Below, in pieces: positions 1-5,805 of a stretch of 9,072 nt of DNA (the first letter of the stretch is position 1; each line of letters starts with the position of its first letter). The stretch is from an uncultured Clostridium sp. (GTDB lineage Bacteria > Bacillota > Clostridia > TANB77 > CAG-508), in the NCBI GenBank assembly GCA_946498265.1, contig CAMMNR010000066.1, positions 1 through 9,072 on the forward strand, read 5' to 3'. The notes beneath the pieces are model-generated. The model was not told the DNA's origin. It searched no databases and worked only from the letters and a program-made list of their open reading frames with translations. The translations under genes were made by a program, and so were the position numbers.

Positions 1-951
1 TAATAGATGTTCTGTATTTTCTTTCCTATGTATATTATGTGCTTTTCTCTTTAGAATATCTTGTGCCAATTCAAATGTCTTTTTATCAATTATTGCTTCA
101 TGAGCATTTTTCTTTATTAGATATTCTGATTTTGGAAGTAACCTATATTTTTTTACTTTATAACTTACCATCTCACCTTTATGTTGTATTAAATCTCCTG
201 TATATACTTTATTTGTTAATATAGATTTTATTGTATTGTGTCCCCATAAATTAGCAATTGCTTTACAATGATATCTTGAATTTCTTTGTTTATATACAGA
301 TGGGCAGTCTATTTTTCTTTCATTTAGTCTATGTGCTATATATGCAAGTCCATTTCCATTTATATATTCATTAAATATATATTTAACTACATCTGCTGCT
401 TCCTCATCTACAATTAGTTTAGTAATATCATTTGGATGCTTTTTATATCCATATGGTGCAAATGCTCCAATGAATTCTCCTTTTTGGGCTTTTGTTCTTT
501 TTACAGTTCTTACTTTTTTAGAAATATCTTTTGCATACATATCATTTACAACTGCTAAAAATGGTCCAATATCGTTATTATTCGTTTTTGAAAATGTATC
601 TACTCCATCATTTACTGCAATATACCTAATATTTCTTGCAGGAAAATAGTTTTCTGTGTAATATCCAACCTGTATATAATCTCTTCCTAAACGTGATAAA
701 TCTTTTGTTATTACTAAATCTATTTTTCCTGCATTTACATCGCTTATTAATCTTATAAAATCTGGTCTATTAAAATTTGTACCTGTATATCCATCATCTG
801 TATATATATCTACTAAAAACCAGTTAGAATGTTTTGCAATATATTCGTTCAAGAAAATTTTTTGATTTTTTATACTTTCTGATTCTGTTTTTGAGTCATC
901 ATCTCTTGATAATCTTAAGTACATTCCGTACTTTGTAAGTTTTACTTTCAA
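1..951 (-). CDS. Large serine recombinase, N-terminal 317 residues (3' end beyond window)
   Basis: Site-specific DNA recombinase of the large serine family, which integrates and excises mobile elements by concerted double-strand cleavage through a catalytic serine. The reading frame is open from 951 to the window edge. The resolvase domain comes first: YLRLSRDD near residue 10 holds the likely nucleophilic Ser, followed by DDGYTGTNFNRPDF and the helix KDLSRLGRDYIQVG. The 'Recombinase' DNA-binding domain follows, with GAFAPYGYKK and later TIKSILTNKVYTGDL. The window stops about where the zinc-ribbon domain should begin (last residues EHLL), so the gene is cut by the window, not shown to be truncated. 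The start is doubtful. The only in-frame starts are TTG 951, with a weak ribosome site, or ATG 924. A better-placed ATG (967) is one frame off, so a one-base frameshift near 928 is possible. The family is clear; whether the gene is intact is not. Confidence 0.9.
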   Translation of the reverse strand, partial: MKVKLTKYGMYLRLSRDDDSKTESESIKNQKIFLNEYIAKHSNWFLVDIYTDDGYTGTNFNRPDFIRLISDVNAGKIDLVITKDLSRLGRDYIQVGYYTENYFPARNIRYIAVNDGVDTFSKTNNNDIGPFLAVVNDMYAKDISKKVRTVKRTKAQKGEFIGAFAPYGYKKHPNDITKLIVDEEAADVVKYIFNEYINGNGLAYIAHRLNERKIDCPSVYKQRNSRYHCKAIANLWGHNTIKSILTNKVYTGDLIQHKGEMVSYKVKKYRLLPKSEYLIKKNAHEAIIDKKTFELAQDILKRKAHNIHRKENTEHLL

Positions 952-1030
952 TTATACTTGTTTCCATATTGCTAAATTTTCTCCTTCCTCATAGTACATC
1001 ATTATTACTATGTCTATATACGAAAACAAG

Positions 1031-1171
1031 TTATTTAGGATTTTGTGTTTTGAATTCTAACTCTTCGGTCTCTTTATTGCAAGTCTTTTCTTGTAAATAT
1101 ATTGGAAGTAATATTTCCATTAGTTCTTGCAATGTTTTTCCTTCGTTTGAATAACTTCTTACTACATTCAT
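1031..1171 (-). CDS. Small (46 aa) protein gene upstream of the serine recombinase
   Basis: A short gene starting at ATG 1171, with a good ribosome site (GAGGTGG, ending 2 bases before the ATG, its GAGG core 5 bases away) and ending TAA. The product begins MNVVRSYSNEGKTLQELMEI and ends in a charged tail (KETEELEFKTQNPK). It has no transmembrane segment or metal motif. The N-terminal half could form a strand and an amphipathic helix. It lies about 60-80 bases ahead of the recombinase on the same strand, so it is probably co-transcribed with it. I do not recognise it by name. Short genes in this position beside large serine recombinases sometimes encode accessory or directionality factors, but that role is only inferred here. 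The evidence that it is translated is the ribosome site, the clean frame and its position. Confidence 0.6.
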   Translation of the reverse strand: MNVVRSYSNEGKTLQELMEILLPIYLQEKTCNKETEELEFKTQNPK

Positions 1172-1224
1172 GTCCACCTCTTTCTTTTTAAATGTATATG
1201 TCAAAACATATAATTTATTACTTC

Positions 1225-1257
1225 AAAAAACAGATATAAATCATTTCTATATCTGTT
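1225..1257 (-). terminator. Intrinsic terminator 2 in the recombinase leader
   Basis: A perfect 10-bp inverted repeat (AACAGATATA / TATATCTGTT, arms 1229-1238 and 1248-1257) with a 9-base loop. Reading leftward it runs directly into six Ts. It is the second of two tandem terminators lying between the promoter at 1519-1547 and the small gene at 1171. The stem is A/T-rich, so it may be weak alone. Confidence 0.55.
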
Positions 1258-1267
1258 ACAACCAATC

Positions 1268-1298
1268 AAAAAAGAGTCTAGCACTTTTTGCTAAACTC
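1268..1298 (-). terminator. Intrinsic terminator 1, containing a repeat copy
   Basis: Reading leftward, GAGTTTAGCA pairs with TGCTAGACTC (10 bp with one G-U pair) around the loop AAAAG, followed by TTTTTT. This is a good factor-independent terminator. Its 5' arm and loop are one copy of the TTAGCAAAAAGT repeat found twice more upstream in the same leader. That overlap would let anything binding the repeat interfere with hairpin formation. Confidence 0.65.
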
Positions 1299-1460
1299 CA
1301 TATTTTATATTGGTTAATTTTTGTATCACACTTTTCTTACATAAATCTCTAATACACTATTTTTAATACTGTATTAATAGACTTTTTGCTAACACTTTTA
1401 TTGCATAACTACATTATACAATATCTGATAAACATTGTACTTTGCAACTTTTTGCTAACA
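1283..1460 (-). repeat. Three direct copies of TTAGCAAAAAGT
   Basis: On the leftward strand the word TTAGCAAAAAGT occurs at 1447-1458, 1381-1392 and 1283-1294, always in the same orientation. Copy-to-copy distances are 66 and 98 bases. A partial copy (TTTAGCAAAAA) lies inside the spacer of the promoter at 5881-5909. The spacing is irregular, so this is not a CRISPR array. Binding sites for a regulator or the recombinase, or an RNA motif, are the main options. Confidence 0.6.
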
Positions 1461-1518
1461 AATTTTTTATATAAGAAACCTGTAGAGAATTTTTTATTTT
1501 CTCTACTTTATGTACCCT

Positions 1519-1547
1519 ATTATATATAAATTTTTATATGTTGTCAA
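1519..1547 (-). promoter_or_regulatory. Sigma-A promoter for the leader/recombinase unit
   Basis: Reading leftward, a perfect TTGACA (1547-1542) and perfect TATAAT (1524-1519) are separated by exactly 17 bases. It faces away from the pyrophosphatase-like gene's promoter, making a divergent pair. No other convincing promoter was found between here and the small gene at 1171. Confidence 0.8.
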
Positions 1548-1587
1548 GAGTTTGTTTGATTTTTTTCTATAATAACTTACACTAGGG

Positions 1588-1616
1588 TTGAATATTACTA
1601 AATATTGTGCTACAAT
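1588..1616 (+). promoter_or_regulatory. Promoter of the pyrophosphatase-like gene
   Basis: TTGAAT (1588-1593), a 17-base spacer, then TACAAT (1611-1616) preceded by TGC, which gives an extended -10. Transcription would start near 1623, leaving a leader of about 40 bases before the ATG at 1663. Confidence 0.65.
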
Positions 1617-1662
1617 GTATATAATTCGAATAAAAGTTATCATTATGTTAGGAGGTTCTATT

Positions 1663-2001
1663 ATGGACATTGCAAAGGATTTTATTGGAAAAAAAGTACA
1701 TGTAACAATAGATAGAAAACTAGGTTCTAAACATCCAAATTGGAAATTTATATACCTTAATAACTATGGTTACATACCTAACACTATGAGTGGTGATGGT
1801 GAAGAATTAGATGCTTATATACTTGGTGTTTTTGAACCACTCGAGACTTTTGATGGTATCTGTATAGCTGTCCTTCATCGTTTAAATGAAGATGATGACA
1901 AATTAATTGTTATCCCTGAAGGCAAAAACTATACAGATGAACAAATTGATTGTCTTACAGAATATCAAGAAAGATTTTTCAAACATATTATAATAAGGTA
2001 A
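1663..2001 (+). CDS. Half-size family I inorganic pyrophosphatase-like protein (112 aa)
   Basis: Resembles the core of soluble inorganic pyrophosphatase, which hydrolyses diphosphate to phosphate. Visible family elements are NYGYIP (near residues 28-33), DGEELDAY, aligning with the metal-binding signature D-G-D-P-x-D of classical enzymes, and EDDDKLIVIPEG, aligning with the later acidic/lysine segment. At 112 residues it is far shorter than the usual roughly 170-180: the first strands and the C-terminal helix are missing. One signature Asp is Glu. Short proteins of this kind are, to my knowledge, annotated as inorganic pyrophosphatase in Bacillota, so this is probably a natural compact family rather than a fragment. 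The start at 1663 is set by GGAGG 7 bases upstream; the longer frame from TTG 1588 would begin inside the -35 box. It has its own promoter and terminator. Activity on diphosphate is unproven. Confidence 0.8.
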   Translation: MDIAKDFIGKKVHVTIDRKLGSKHPNWKFIYLNNYGYIPNTMSGDGEELDAYILGVFEPLETFDGICIAVLHRLNEDDDKLIVIPEGKNYTDEQIDCLTEYQERFFKHIIIR

Positions 2002-2018
2002 CTTTTATGTACAGAAAT

Positions 2019-2060
2019 CCTCACTTAATTATAATAAATTAAGTGAGGTTCTTTTTATTT
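2019..2060 (+). terminator. Terminator after the pyrophosphatase-like gene
   Basis: A perfect 12-bp stem, CCTCACTTAATT / AATTAAGTGAGG (2019-2030 and 2037-2048), with loop ATAATA, followed by TTCTTTTTATTT. It lies 18 bases after the stop codon. The 100 bases after it, up to the palindrome at 2165, hold nothing I can support. Confidence 0.85.
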
Positions 2061-2164
2061 ATTCTATTATAGATGTCGTTTAAAATTGACAAATATTTTA
2101 TAGATAGTATCCAATTAACAATATGTTTGAAGTCCTAATTTGTAATATTTGTATTTTTGGTTAC

Positions 2165-2178
2165 ATAATGTACATTAT
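2165..2178. promoter_or_regulatory. 14-bp perfect palindrome, candidate operator
   Basis: ATAATGTACATTAT is a perfect palindrome ending 3 bases before the -35 box of the next gene's promoter. A dimeric regulator bound here would touch the -35 region, so activation or repression is possible. No regulator gene is present in the window. A/T-rich palindromes of this size can arise by chance. Confidence 0.4.
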
Positions 2179-2181
2179 TAG

Positions 2182-2210
2182 TTGACAAGATTAAAAGATA
2201 ATAGTATAAT
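2182..2210 (+). promoter_or_regulatory. Sigma-A promoter of the guanylate-kinase-like gene
   Basis: Perfect TTGACA (2182-2187), a 17-base spacer and perfect TATAAT (2205-2210). The leader to the ATG at 2243 would be about 26 bases. Confidence 0.8.
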
Positions 2211-2242
2211 AATAACATACTAATTGTATAAGGATGTGTAAA

Positions 2243-3013
2243 ATGAAAAAATTAGATATAATAAAAGGAAAAACTGATCAAATTCTTGTAATTTCTGGTG
2301 CTAGTGGTGTTGGAAAAACTACAACATGTGCTTTACTTGGATTATTGTATTCAAATAAATATGTGCATATTCCCTTTGAAAGAAGTAGAAAATCAAGACC
2401 AGGTGAATTCGGTTCACGCCATGTAGACATGGATACAATGTTTCAAAAATACCATAATGGTGAATATTTTAATATAGCCCCTGTAACACACGGTGGATAT
2501 GCTGCTATAAGAACGGAGGACATTAAACAAGCTTTTAGTAATAATAAAGTTGCAGTTATAGAATATCCTCTTGAACAAATAGATGTCCTTGAAAAAAACT
2601 TTCCTTCAGCATATGTTACTGTAGTTGAACTTGTGGCACCTTCAGAGAAAGAGCGTTTTAGACGTTTGAAAAAAGATCACAAATATACAGATCAGCGTAT
2701 TGAAAGTGATAAATTCGGATCAGGTAGAATAGATAGATATAAAAGTGATAATTTATTAACCCTAGATGATCATAATTTAGTTTTAATAACAGAAACAGGA
2801 AAGTTAGGAGATACTGTGTATGATATACATAGATATATGGAAATACAAAGTTTAACAATAGAGCAATTAAAAAGATTTGAAGAAACAGCAGGAATTAAAG
2901 GTGTTCAAAGTTTTTTAAAATCTCTTAGAGTACCAAAGCGTGATTATTCTAAATCAGAAAACTATGAGTTTTTGGAAAATAAACTACCTCATAATGATGA
3001 TTTTGAAAGATAA
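2243..3013 (+). CDS. Guanylate-kinase-like P-loop protein (256 aa)
   Basis: Nucleotide-kinase fold closest to guanylate kinase, which transfers phosphate from ATP to GMP. The Walker A is GASGVGKT (residues 19-26). RSRKSRPGE (47-55) matches the GMP-binding segment of the family (usual form T-x-R-x-x-R-x-G-E). Next come VDMDTMFQKYHNGEYF and THGGYAAIRTEDIKQAF, matching the segment around the family's Y-G sequence, then an acidic strand and an APSEKERFRRL lid-like helix. At 256 residues it is about 50 longer than usual; the C-terminal tail after about 205 is charged and unrecognised. The start at 2243 is preferred over ATG 2234 because AAGGATGTG then becomes the ribosome site. It is convergent with the methyltransferase/CYTH/kinase operon and shares its terminator. 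A specialised substrate other than GMP is quite possible. Confidence 0.75.
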   Translation: MKKLDIIKGKTDQILVISGASGVGKTTTCALLGLLYSNKYVHIPFERSRKSRPGEFGSRHVDMDTMFQKYHNGEYFNIAPVTHGGYAAIRTEDIKQAFSNNKVAVIEYPLEQIDVLEKNFPSAYVTVVELVAPSEKERFRRLKKDHKYTDQRIESDKFGSGRIDRYKSDNLLTLDDHNLVLITETGKLGDTVYDIHRYMEIQSLTIEQLKRFEETAGIKGVQSFLKSLRVPKRDYSKSENYEFLENKLPHNDDFER

Positions 3014-3062
3014 AAAGTAAAAAAATAAAACTATTTTGTTTAGTTTTATTTTTTTACTTTTT
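3012..3062. terminator. Bidirectional terminator with a perfect 22-bp stem
   Basis: Arms 3012-3033 and 3041-3062 are perfect inverted complements of 22 bp with the 7-base loop TTTTGTT. The stem carries A-runs on one side and T-runs on the other, so it should end transcripts from both directions. The stop codons of both convergent genes (rightward at 3011-3013, leftward at 3063-3061) lie in or against the arms. Confidence 0.85.
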
Positions 3063-3669
3063 ATATGTCTTTTAGAAATATTTCATCTTCGATTATATCC
3101 TTCACACTTTCCTCTGGAGTAGAATATGTTGTATCTATAATTTTTGTATCTGGAAAACGCTTTAATATAATGCTCCTATAATTCTTTTCTATTTTCTCGA
3201 ATTTTTCGGCAGAAAATAATACTTTATCAGAACCTGTGATTTCTTTTCCGTCTGCTATACGCATTTCTAATCTTTTGATTCTTTCATCAATCGTAGTCGT
3301 AATATAAAATGAATCCATATCTGGATAATTTTCTAGTAATTTGCTTAATTGTTCAATTTCTTCATAATCTTCTGGATTTCCCTTTTCAATTGTTGTGGCA
3401 AGATATTTTATTATCCATAAAGAATCTTGTAAAATTAATCCGTTTTCTTGATAATCTGAAATATCTTTTTTTATAGTATTTTGAAGTAATGGTTTCCATT
3501 CTTCTGGTGGTAACCAAGTATCTCTCTCCCTAACTTTTTGAATTGTATCTATTGGAGTTAAAAATTTCTTCTGAATTTTAAATATCCCTGGCATTAACAT
3601 ATCTATATTTTTTATAATTGTTGTTTTACCAGAAAAATCCATTCCACTAAATAATTTTATTTTTGCCAT
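3061..3669 (-). CDS. P-loop kinase-like protein, thymidylate/deoxynucleoside-kinase type (202 aa)
   Basis: A small P-loop protein that probably phosphorylates a nucleoside, nucleotide or similar small molecule. The Walker A is GMDFSGKTT (residues 9-17), in the layout of thymidylate and deoxynucleoside kinases, where a D in the loop helps bind the substrate. QDSLWIIKYLATT (81-93) sits where those enzymes carry D-R and contact the substrate, but Arg is replaced by Ser. A helical acidic middle (95-120) and an Arg-rich stretch, ERIKRLEMRIADGKE, may act as the lid. It is the last gene of the four-gene operon, 18 bases after the thymidylate-kinase-like gene, with an AAGGGTGAT ribosome site just before ATG. 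It has the same P-loop position as its neighbour, suggesting an old duplication. I do not recognise a named family. Confidence 0.65.
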   Translation of the reverse strand: MAKIKLFSGMDFSGKTTIIKNIDMLMPGIFKIQKKFLTPIDTIQKVRERDTWLPPEEWKPLLQNTIKKDISDYQENGLILQDSLWIIKYLATTIEKGNPEDYEEIEQLSKLLENYPDMDSFYITTTIDERIKRLEMRIADGKEITGSDKVLFSAEKFEKIEKNYRSIILKRFPDTKIIDTTYSTPEESVKDIIEDEIFLKDI

Positions 3670-3687
3670 TTTATCACCCTTTAGGAA

Positions 3688-4323
3688 TTATATTTTTTTA
3701 TCTTGCTGTATATATTTTAATATCTTTTCAATACCTTTATTAACAGAAATATCTGAAGATGTATCAATAATAATTGAATTATCATATTCTTTAGCTTTAT
3801 TTTCTAATTCATCATATACTATTCTTAAAAACTTAGGATTTTTTCTATAATAATCATGTACTGGTGAATCTTTGCTTTTTTCCATTCTTTCTTTAATGAT
3901 TTCAAATGGTGGAATACAAAAAACTTCTATTGAAGGTTTTACTAAGAGATCTTTTTGCATTAAAGCATTAGGAATATCATATATATTATAATCACTATTA
4001 GAATATTTACCATATGCATTAATATATGTAGTAATAGCATCATAATATCTATCTTGTAGCACAATTGTATTTGAATCTTCTAATAAAGGCTTAATGACCT
4101 CTTGAGTATTTATTATTAAATCAGTAAGAAAATATGATACAGTAATAGGGTTATCTTTTACTCCTAGTATCTTTTTGAATTTTTTACCAATTTCAGTATA
4201 TGTCATAGCTCCGTGATTATAGACAGGTTTAAGCTTCAATTCATTAATTTTTTCACTTAATTTTTGACATGTTGTTGTCTTCCCACTGCAACAAATTCCT
4301 TCAAACACAATAAAATTATTCAT
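3688..4323 (-). CDS. Thymidylate-kinase-like P-loop protein (211 aa)
   Basis: Length and layout match thymidylate kinase (usually about 205-215 residues), which phosphorylates dTMP with ATP. It opens NNFIVFEGICCSGKTTT, the family's first strand and P-loop (9-17), and has the DRYY motif (91-94) followed by AITTYINAYG as in the family. Near 146-180 comes a lid and helix, ERMEKSKDSPVHDYYRK. It is odd in having Cys-Cys where thymidylate kinases carry Asp-Gly in the P-loop; loss of that Asp could alter substrate handling. It starts 8 bases after the CYTH gene stop, with AAAGGTAGG as ribosome site. It is third of four genes in a tight operon. Its location and divergence suggest a pathway enzyme rather than the cell's housekeeping thymidylate kinase. 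Confidence 0.7.
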   Translation of the reverse strand: MNNFIVFEGICCSGKTTTCQKLSEKINELKLKPVYNHGAMTYTEIGKKFKKILGVKDNPITVSYFLTDLIINTQEVIKPLLEDSNTIVLQDRYYDAITTYINAYGKYSNSDYNIYDIPNALMQKDLLVKPSIEVFCIPPFEIIKERMEKSKDSPVHDYYRKNPKFLRIVYDELENKAKEYDNSIIIDTSSDISVNKGIEKILKYIQQDKKI

Positions 4324-4331
4324 AAAAGAGC

Positions 4332-4991
4332 CTACCTTTCATTTAACAATATATATCCACGATAATATTTACTATCTTTTGTTAATTTAATAGGAAGATC
4401 ACTATTAAGAATTAGTTGATTAACTTCAAGTAAATGCACATCATAATCATAATCTACATCCGTAGTATTAGGATTTTTCCAATCCTCTATTTCAAGCATT
4501 TCTTCATAAATAGATTCTGATTCATCTTTTTCAAAATATTTTACTTTATCATATGAAATATATAAACGATCACTGTTCTTTTCAATAATAGATACTTCTC
4601 TTATCATATTTGCATATAAGATAGGTTTTAGTTCTTTTTCGATTTTTACATCTAGTTCTTTAACAAAATCATTTACATCTTTATATTGTCCTCTTAATTT
4701 TGTACCAAGTTCTAGTTTTGAAACATATGGTTTATCTGGATCACACATATTTTTCTTATATAAAAATCCATTAAATTGTTCTGTAACCATATTACTGCCT
4801 CTCATGACATCTCCTCTATTTAGTATTGTTAACTCACTATCATCATAATATGTTTCATGTTTTTCCTTTGTAAAACTTTCTACTAGTTTGTATCCATGTT
4901 GATAAAGAAATTTGAGAACTTGTTTTGAAGAGCATTTATCATTTTTCTTTATTAAATATTTCAATTCTCTTTCATAATTTTTAAATTCCAT
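4332..4991 (-). CDS. CYTH-fold (triphosphate tunnel) protein (219 aa)
   Basis: The CYTH / triphosphate tunnel metalloenzyme fold binds triphosphorylated compounds in a beta-barrel. Members include thiamine triphosphatase, class IV adenylate cyclase and RNA triphosphatases. The hallmark ExExK is present as ERELK (7-11). Further expected elements follow in order: YYDDSELTILNRGDVMRGSN (a divergent form of the family's Y-Y-D-T...L-x-R...L-R segment), LYKK, KLELG, REVSII (131-136), MLEIED (165-170) and the closing SKYYRGY (207-213). Together these give basic and acidic side chains lining the barrel. The start is moved to ATG 4991 because GGGAGGAG sits 4 bases upstream; the longer frame from 5033 overlaps the methyltransferase and has no ribosome site. 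Reaction and substrate cannot be assigned. The neighbouring kinases make a nucleoside triphosphate or similar plausible. Confidence 0.75.
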   Translation of the reverse strand: MEFKNYERELKYLIKKNDKCSSKQVLKFLYQHGYKLVESFTKEKHETYYDDSELTILNRGDVMRGSNMVTEQFNGFLYKKNMCDPDKPYVSKLELGTKLRGQYKDVNDFVKELDVKIEKELKPILYANMIREVSIIEKNSDRLYISYDKVKYFEKDESESIYEEMLEIEDWKNPNTTDVDYDYDVHLLEVNQLILNSDLPIKLTKDSKYYRGYILLNER

Positions 4992-5010
4992 AAAACTCCT
5001 CCCGATCATT

Positions 5011-5805
5011 TTATTTAGTACTAATAAATACACCTGTTTCTCTTGGAATATTTATAGCACCATCTTTAATTCTTATATCTTCAAAATACTGATAAAGATT
5101 AGCAAGATTTTCTTCAGAAAATCCCGAAATTGTACTAGTTGATTTCAACCAATCCATCAAATCTTCTGTTTTAGTGATTGCTAATATATTTTCATAATCA
5201 AATCTTTCTACAGAAGTAAAATATTTCCTTAAAATCTCACTTCCATTTTGAAGATTAAATGGAAGTTTCTCAGTAAACGCTTCTGATTTTGGATCAAATT
5301 GTTTTATTGCTTCATGTAAAAATGGACGCATGCCACCATTGCCATCTGTTGCTGAATAAAAACAACAGCCTTTTTTTAGAACTCTTTGAACTTCTAATAA
5401 TGCCTTATTTAAGTCAGGCACATGAAAAAGCATATGGTTTGCAATAATCATATCAAAAGAATTATCACTATAAGGAATTGATTGAATATCAATTTTACAG
5501 AAAGAGACATTTTTATATGTAGAATATTTTTCTTTCACTAAACTTAACATGCCATCTGAAAAATCTGATAAAATCAATTTGTATCCTTTAGGAAGTTTCT
5601 CTATCCTACCTTCCCAATGACTTCCATTCCCACAACCAAGTTCTAATATAGACATATTTTCCTTAAAATCATATTTGTCAAACAACCAGTCAGCAAACTT
5701 ATATTTATTAGTTGTATATTTTTTATAAAAGTCAATTCTTAATGCTAAATTTTTATCATTAGAAAATTGTTGTTTCACATTTTGTGTTTCATTCATAATT
5801 GACAT
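5011..5805 (-). CDS. Class I SAM-dependent methyltransferase (264 aa)
   Basis: A soluble small-molecule-type methyltransferase using S-adenosylmethionine. Motif I is ILELGCGNG (53-61), the acidic residue ending the next strand is in ILSDFSDGML (D81), motif III-like residues follow in NVSFCKIDIQSIPYSDNSFDMIIANHMLFHVPDL, and motif IV-like in VLKKGCCFYSATDG. This layout is that of the Methyltransf_11/25 (UbiE-like) group. The C-terminal third would form the acceptor-binding cap and gives no clue to substrate. The start at 5805 has an excellent GGAGGTG site 6 bases upstream. It is the first gene of the operon from the promoter at 5881-5909, with the CYTH gene 19 bases downstream. Placement with phosphate-handling enzymes suggests it methylates the same nucleotide-like compound; this is inference. 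Confidence 0.85.
   Translation of the reverse strand: MSIMNETQNVKQQFSNDKNLALRIDFYKKYTTNKYKFADWLFDKYDFKENMSILELGCGNGSHWEGRIEKLPKGYKLILSDFSDGMLSLVKEKYSTYKNVSFCKIDIQSIPYSDNSFDMIIANHMLFHVPDLNKALLEVQRVLKKGCCFYSATDGNGGMRPFLHEAIKQFDPKSEAFTEKLPFNLQNGSEILRKYFTSVERFDYENILAITKTEDLMDWLKSTSTISGFSEENLANLYQYFEDIRIKDGAINIPRETGVFISTK

Larger units (their letters stand above)
1268..1513 (-). ncRNA. Putative ~245-nt small RNA or attenuated 5' leader
   Basis: A strong promoter (1519-1547) should start a leftward transcript near 1511-1513. Within about 7 bases the RNA forms a perfect 8-bp hairpin (GTAGAGAA / TTCTCTAC, arms 1482-1489 and 1499-1506, 9-base loop), typical of a stabilising 5' stem-loop. The transcript then carries three copies of TTAGCAAAAAGT and a TTAATAC-A-GTATTAA palindrome (1363-1377). 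It ends at the terminator at 1268-1298. There is no coding frame of useful length in this stretch. It could be an independent small RNA, or a leader that reads through both terminators under some condition to express the small gene and recombinase. I do not recognise a known RNA family or riboswitch. Confidence 0.4.

Noticed and set aside
39..224. 61-aa rightward frame, and similar at 969-1154 and 1170-1352
   Set aside because: They lie opposite the recombinase, the small gene or its leader, have no ribosome sites, and have the Leu/Phe/Ser-rich composition of antisense AT-rich DNA.
1283..1460. CRISPR array
   Set aside because: Only three 12-base copies at unequal spacing (66 and 98 bases), no spacers of constant size and no cas genes.
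1225..1513. T-box, known riboswitch, group II intron or retron RNA
   Set aside because: No T-box sequence, no recognisable aptamer core, no reverse transcriptase, and no intron domain V-like structure seen by eye.
1031..1660. Exact attachment site of the mobile element
   Set aside because: The other end of the element is outside the window, so no duplicated or paired site can be identified.
1588..1662. Longer N-terminus of the pyrophosphatase-like protein from TTG 1588
   Set aside because: The start would lie in the -35 box; GGAGG and ATG 1663 give the natural start and the added residues have no family match.
2086..2152. 9-bp inverted repeat ACAAATATT / AATATTTGT between the pyrophosphatase-like and guanylate-kinase-like genes
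   Set aside because: Arms are about 47 bases apart and A/T-only apart from one base; no placement relative to a promoter makes it convincing.
2658..2858. 66-aa leftward frame inside the guanylate-kinase-like gene
   Set aside because: Antisense shadow with Tyr/Leu/Phe bias and no family features.
4992..5033. Longer N-terminus of the CYTH protein from ATG 5033
   Set aside because: It overlaps the methyltransferase end, has no ribosome site, and the CYTH hallmark ERELK begins just after ATG 4991, which has an excellent site.
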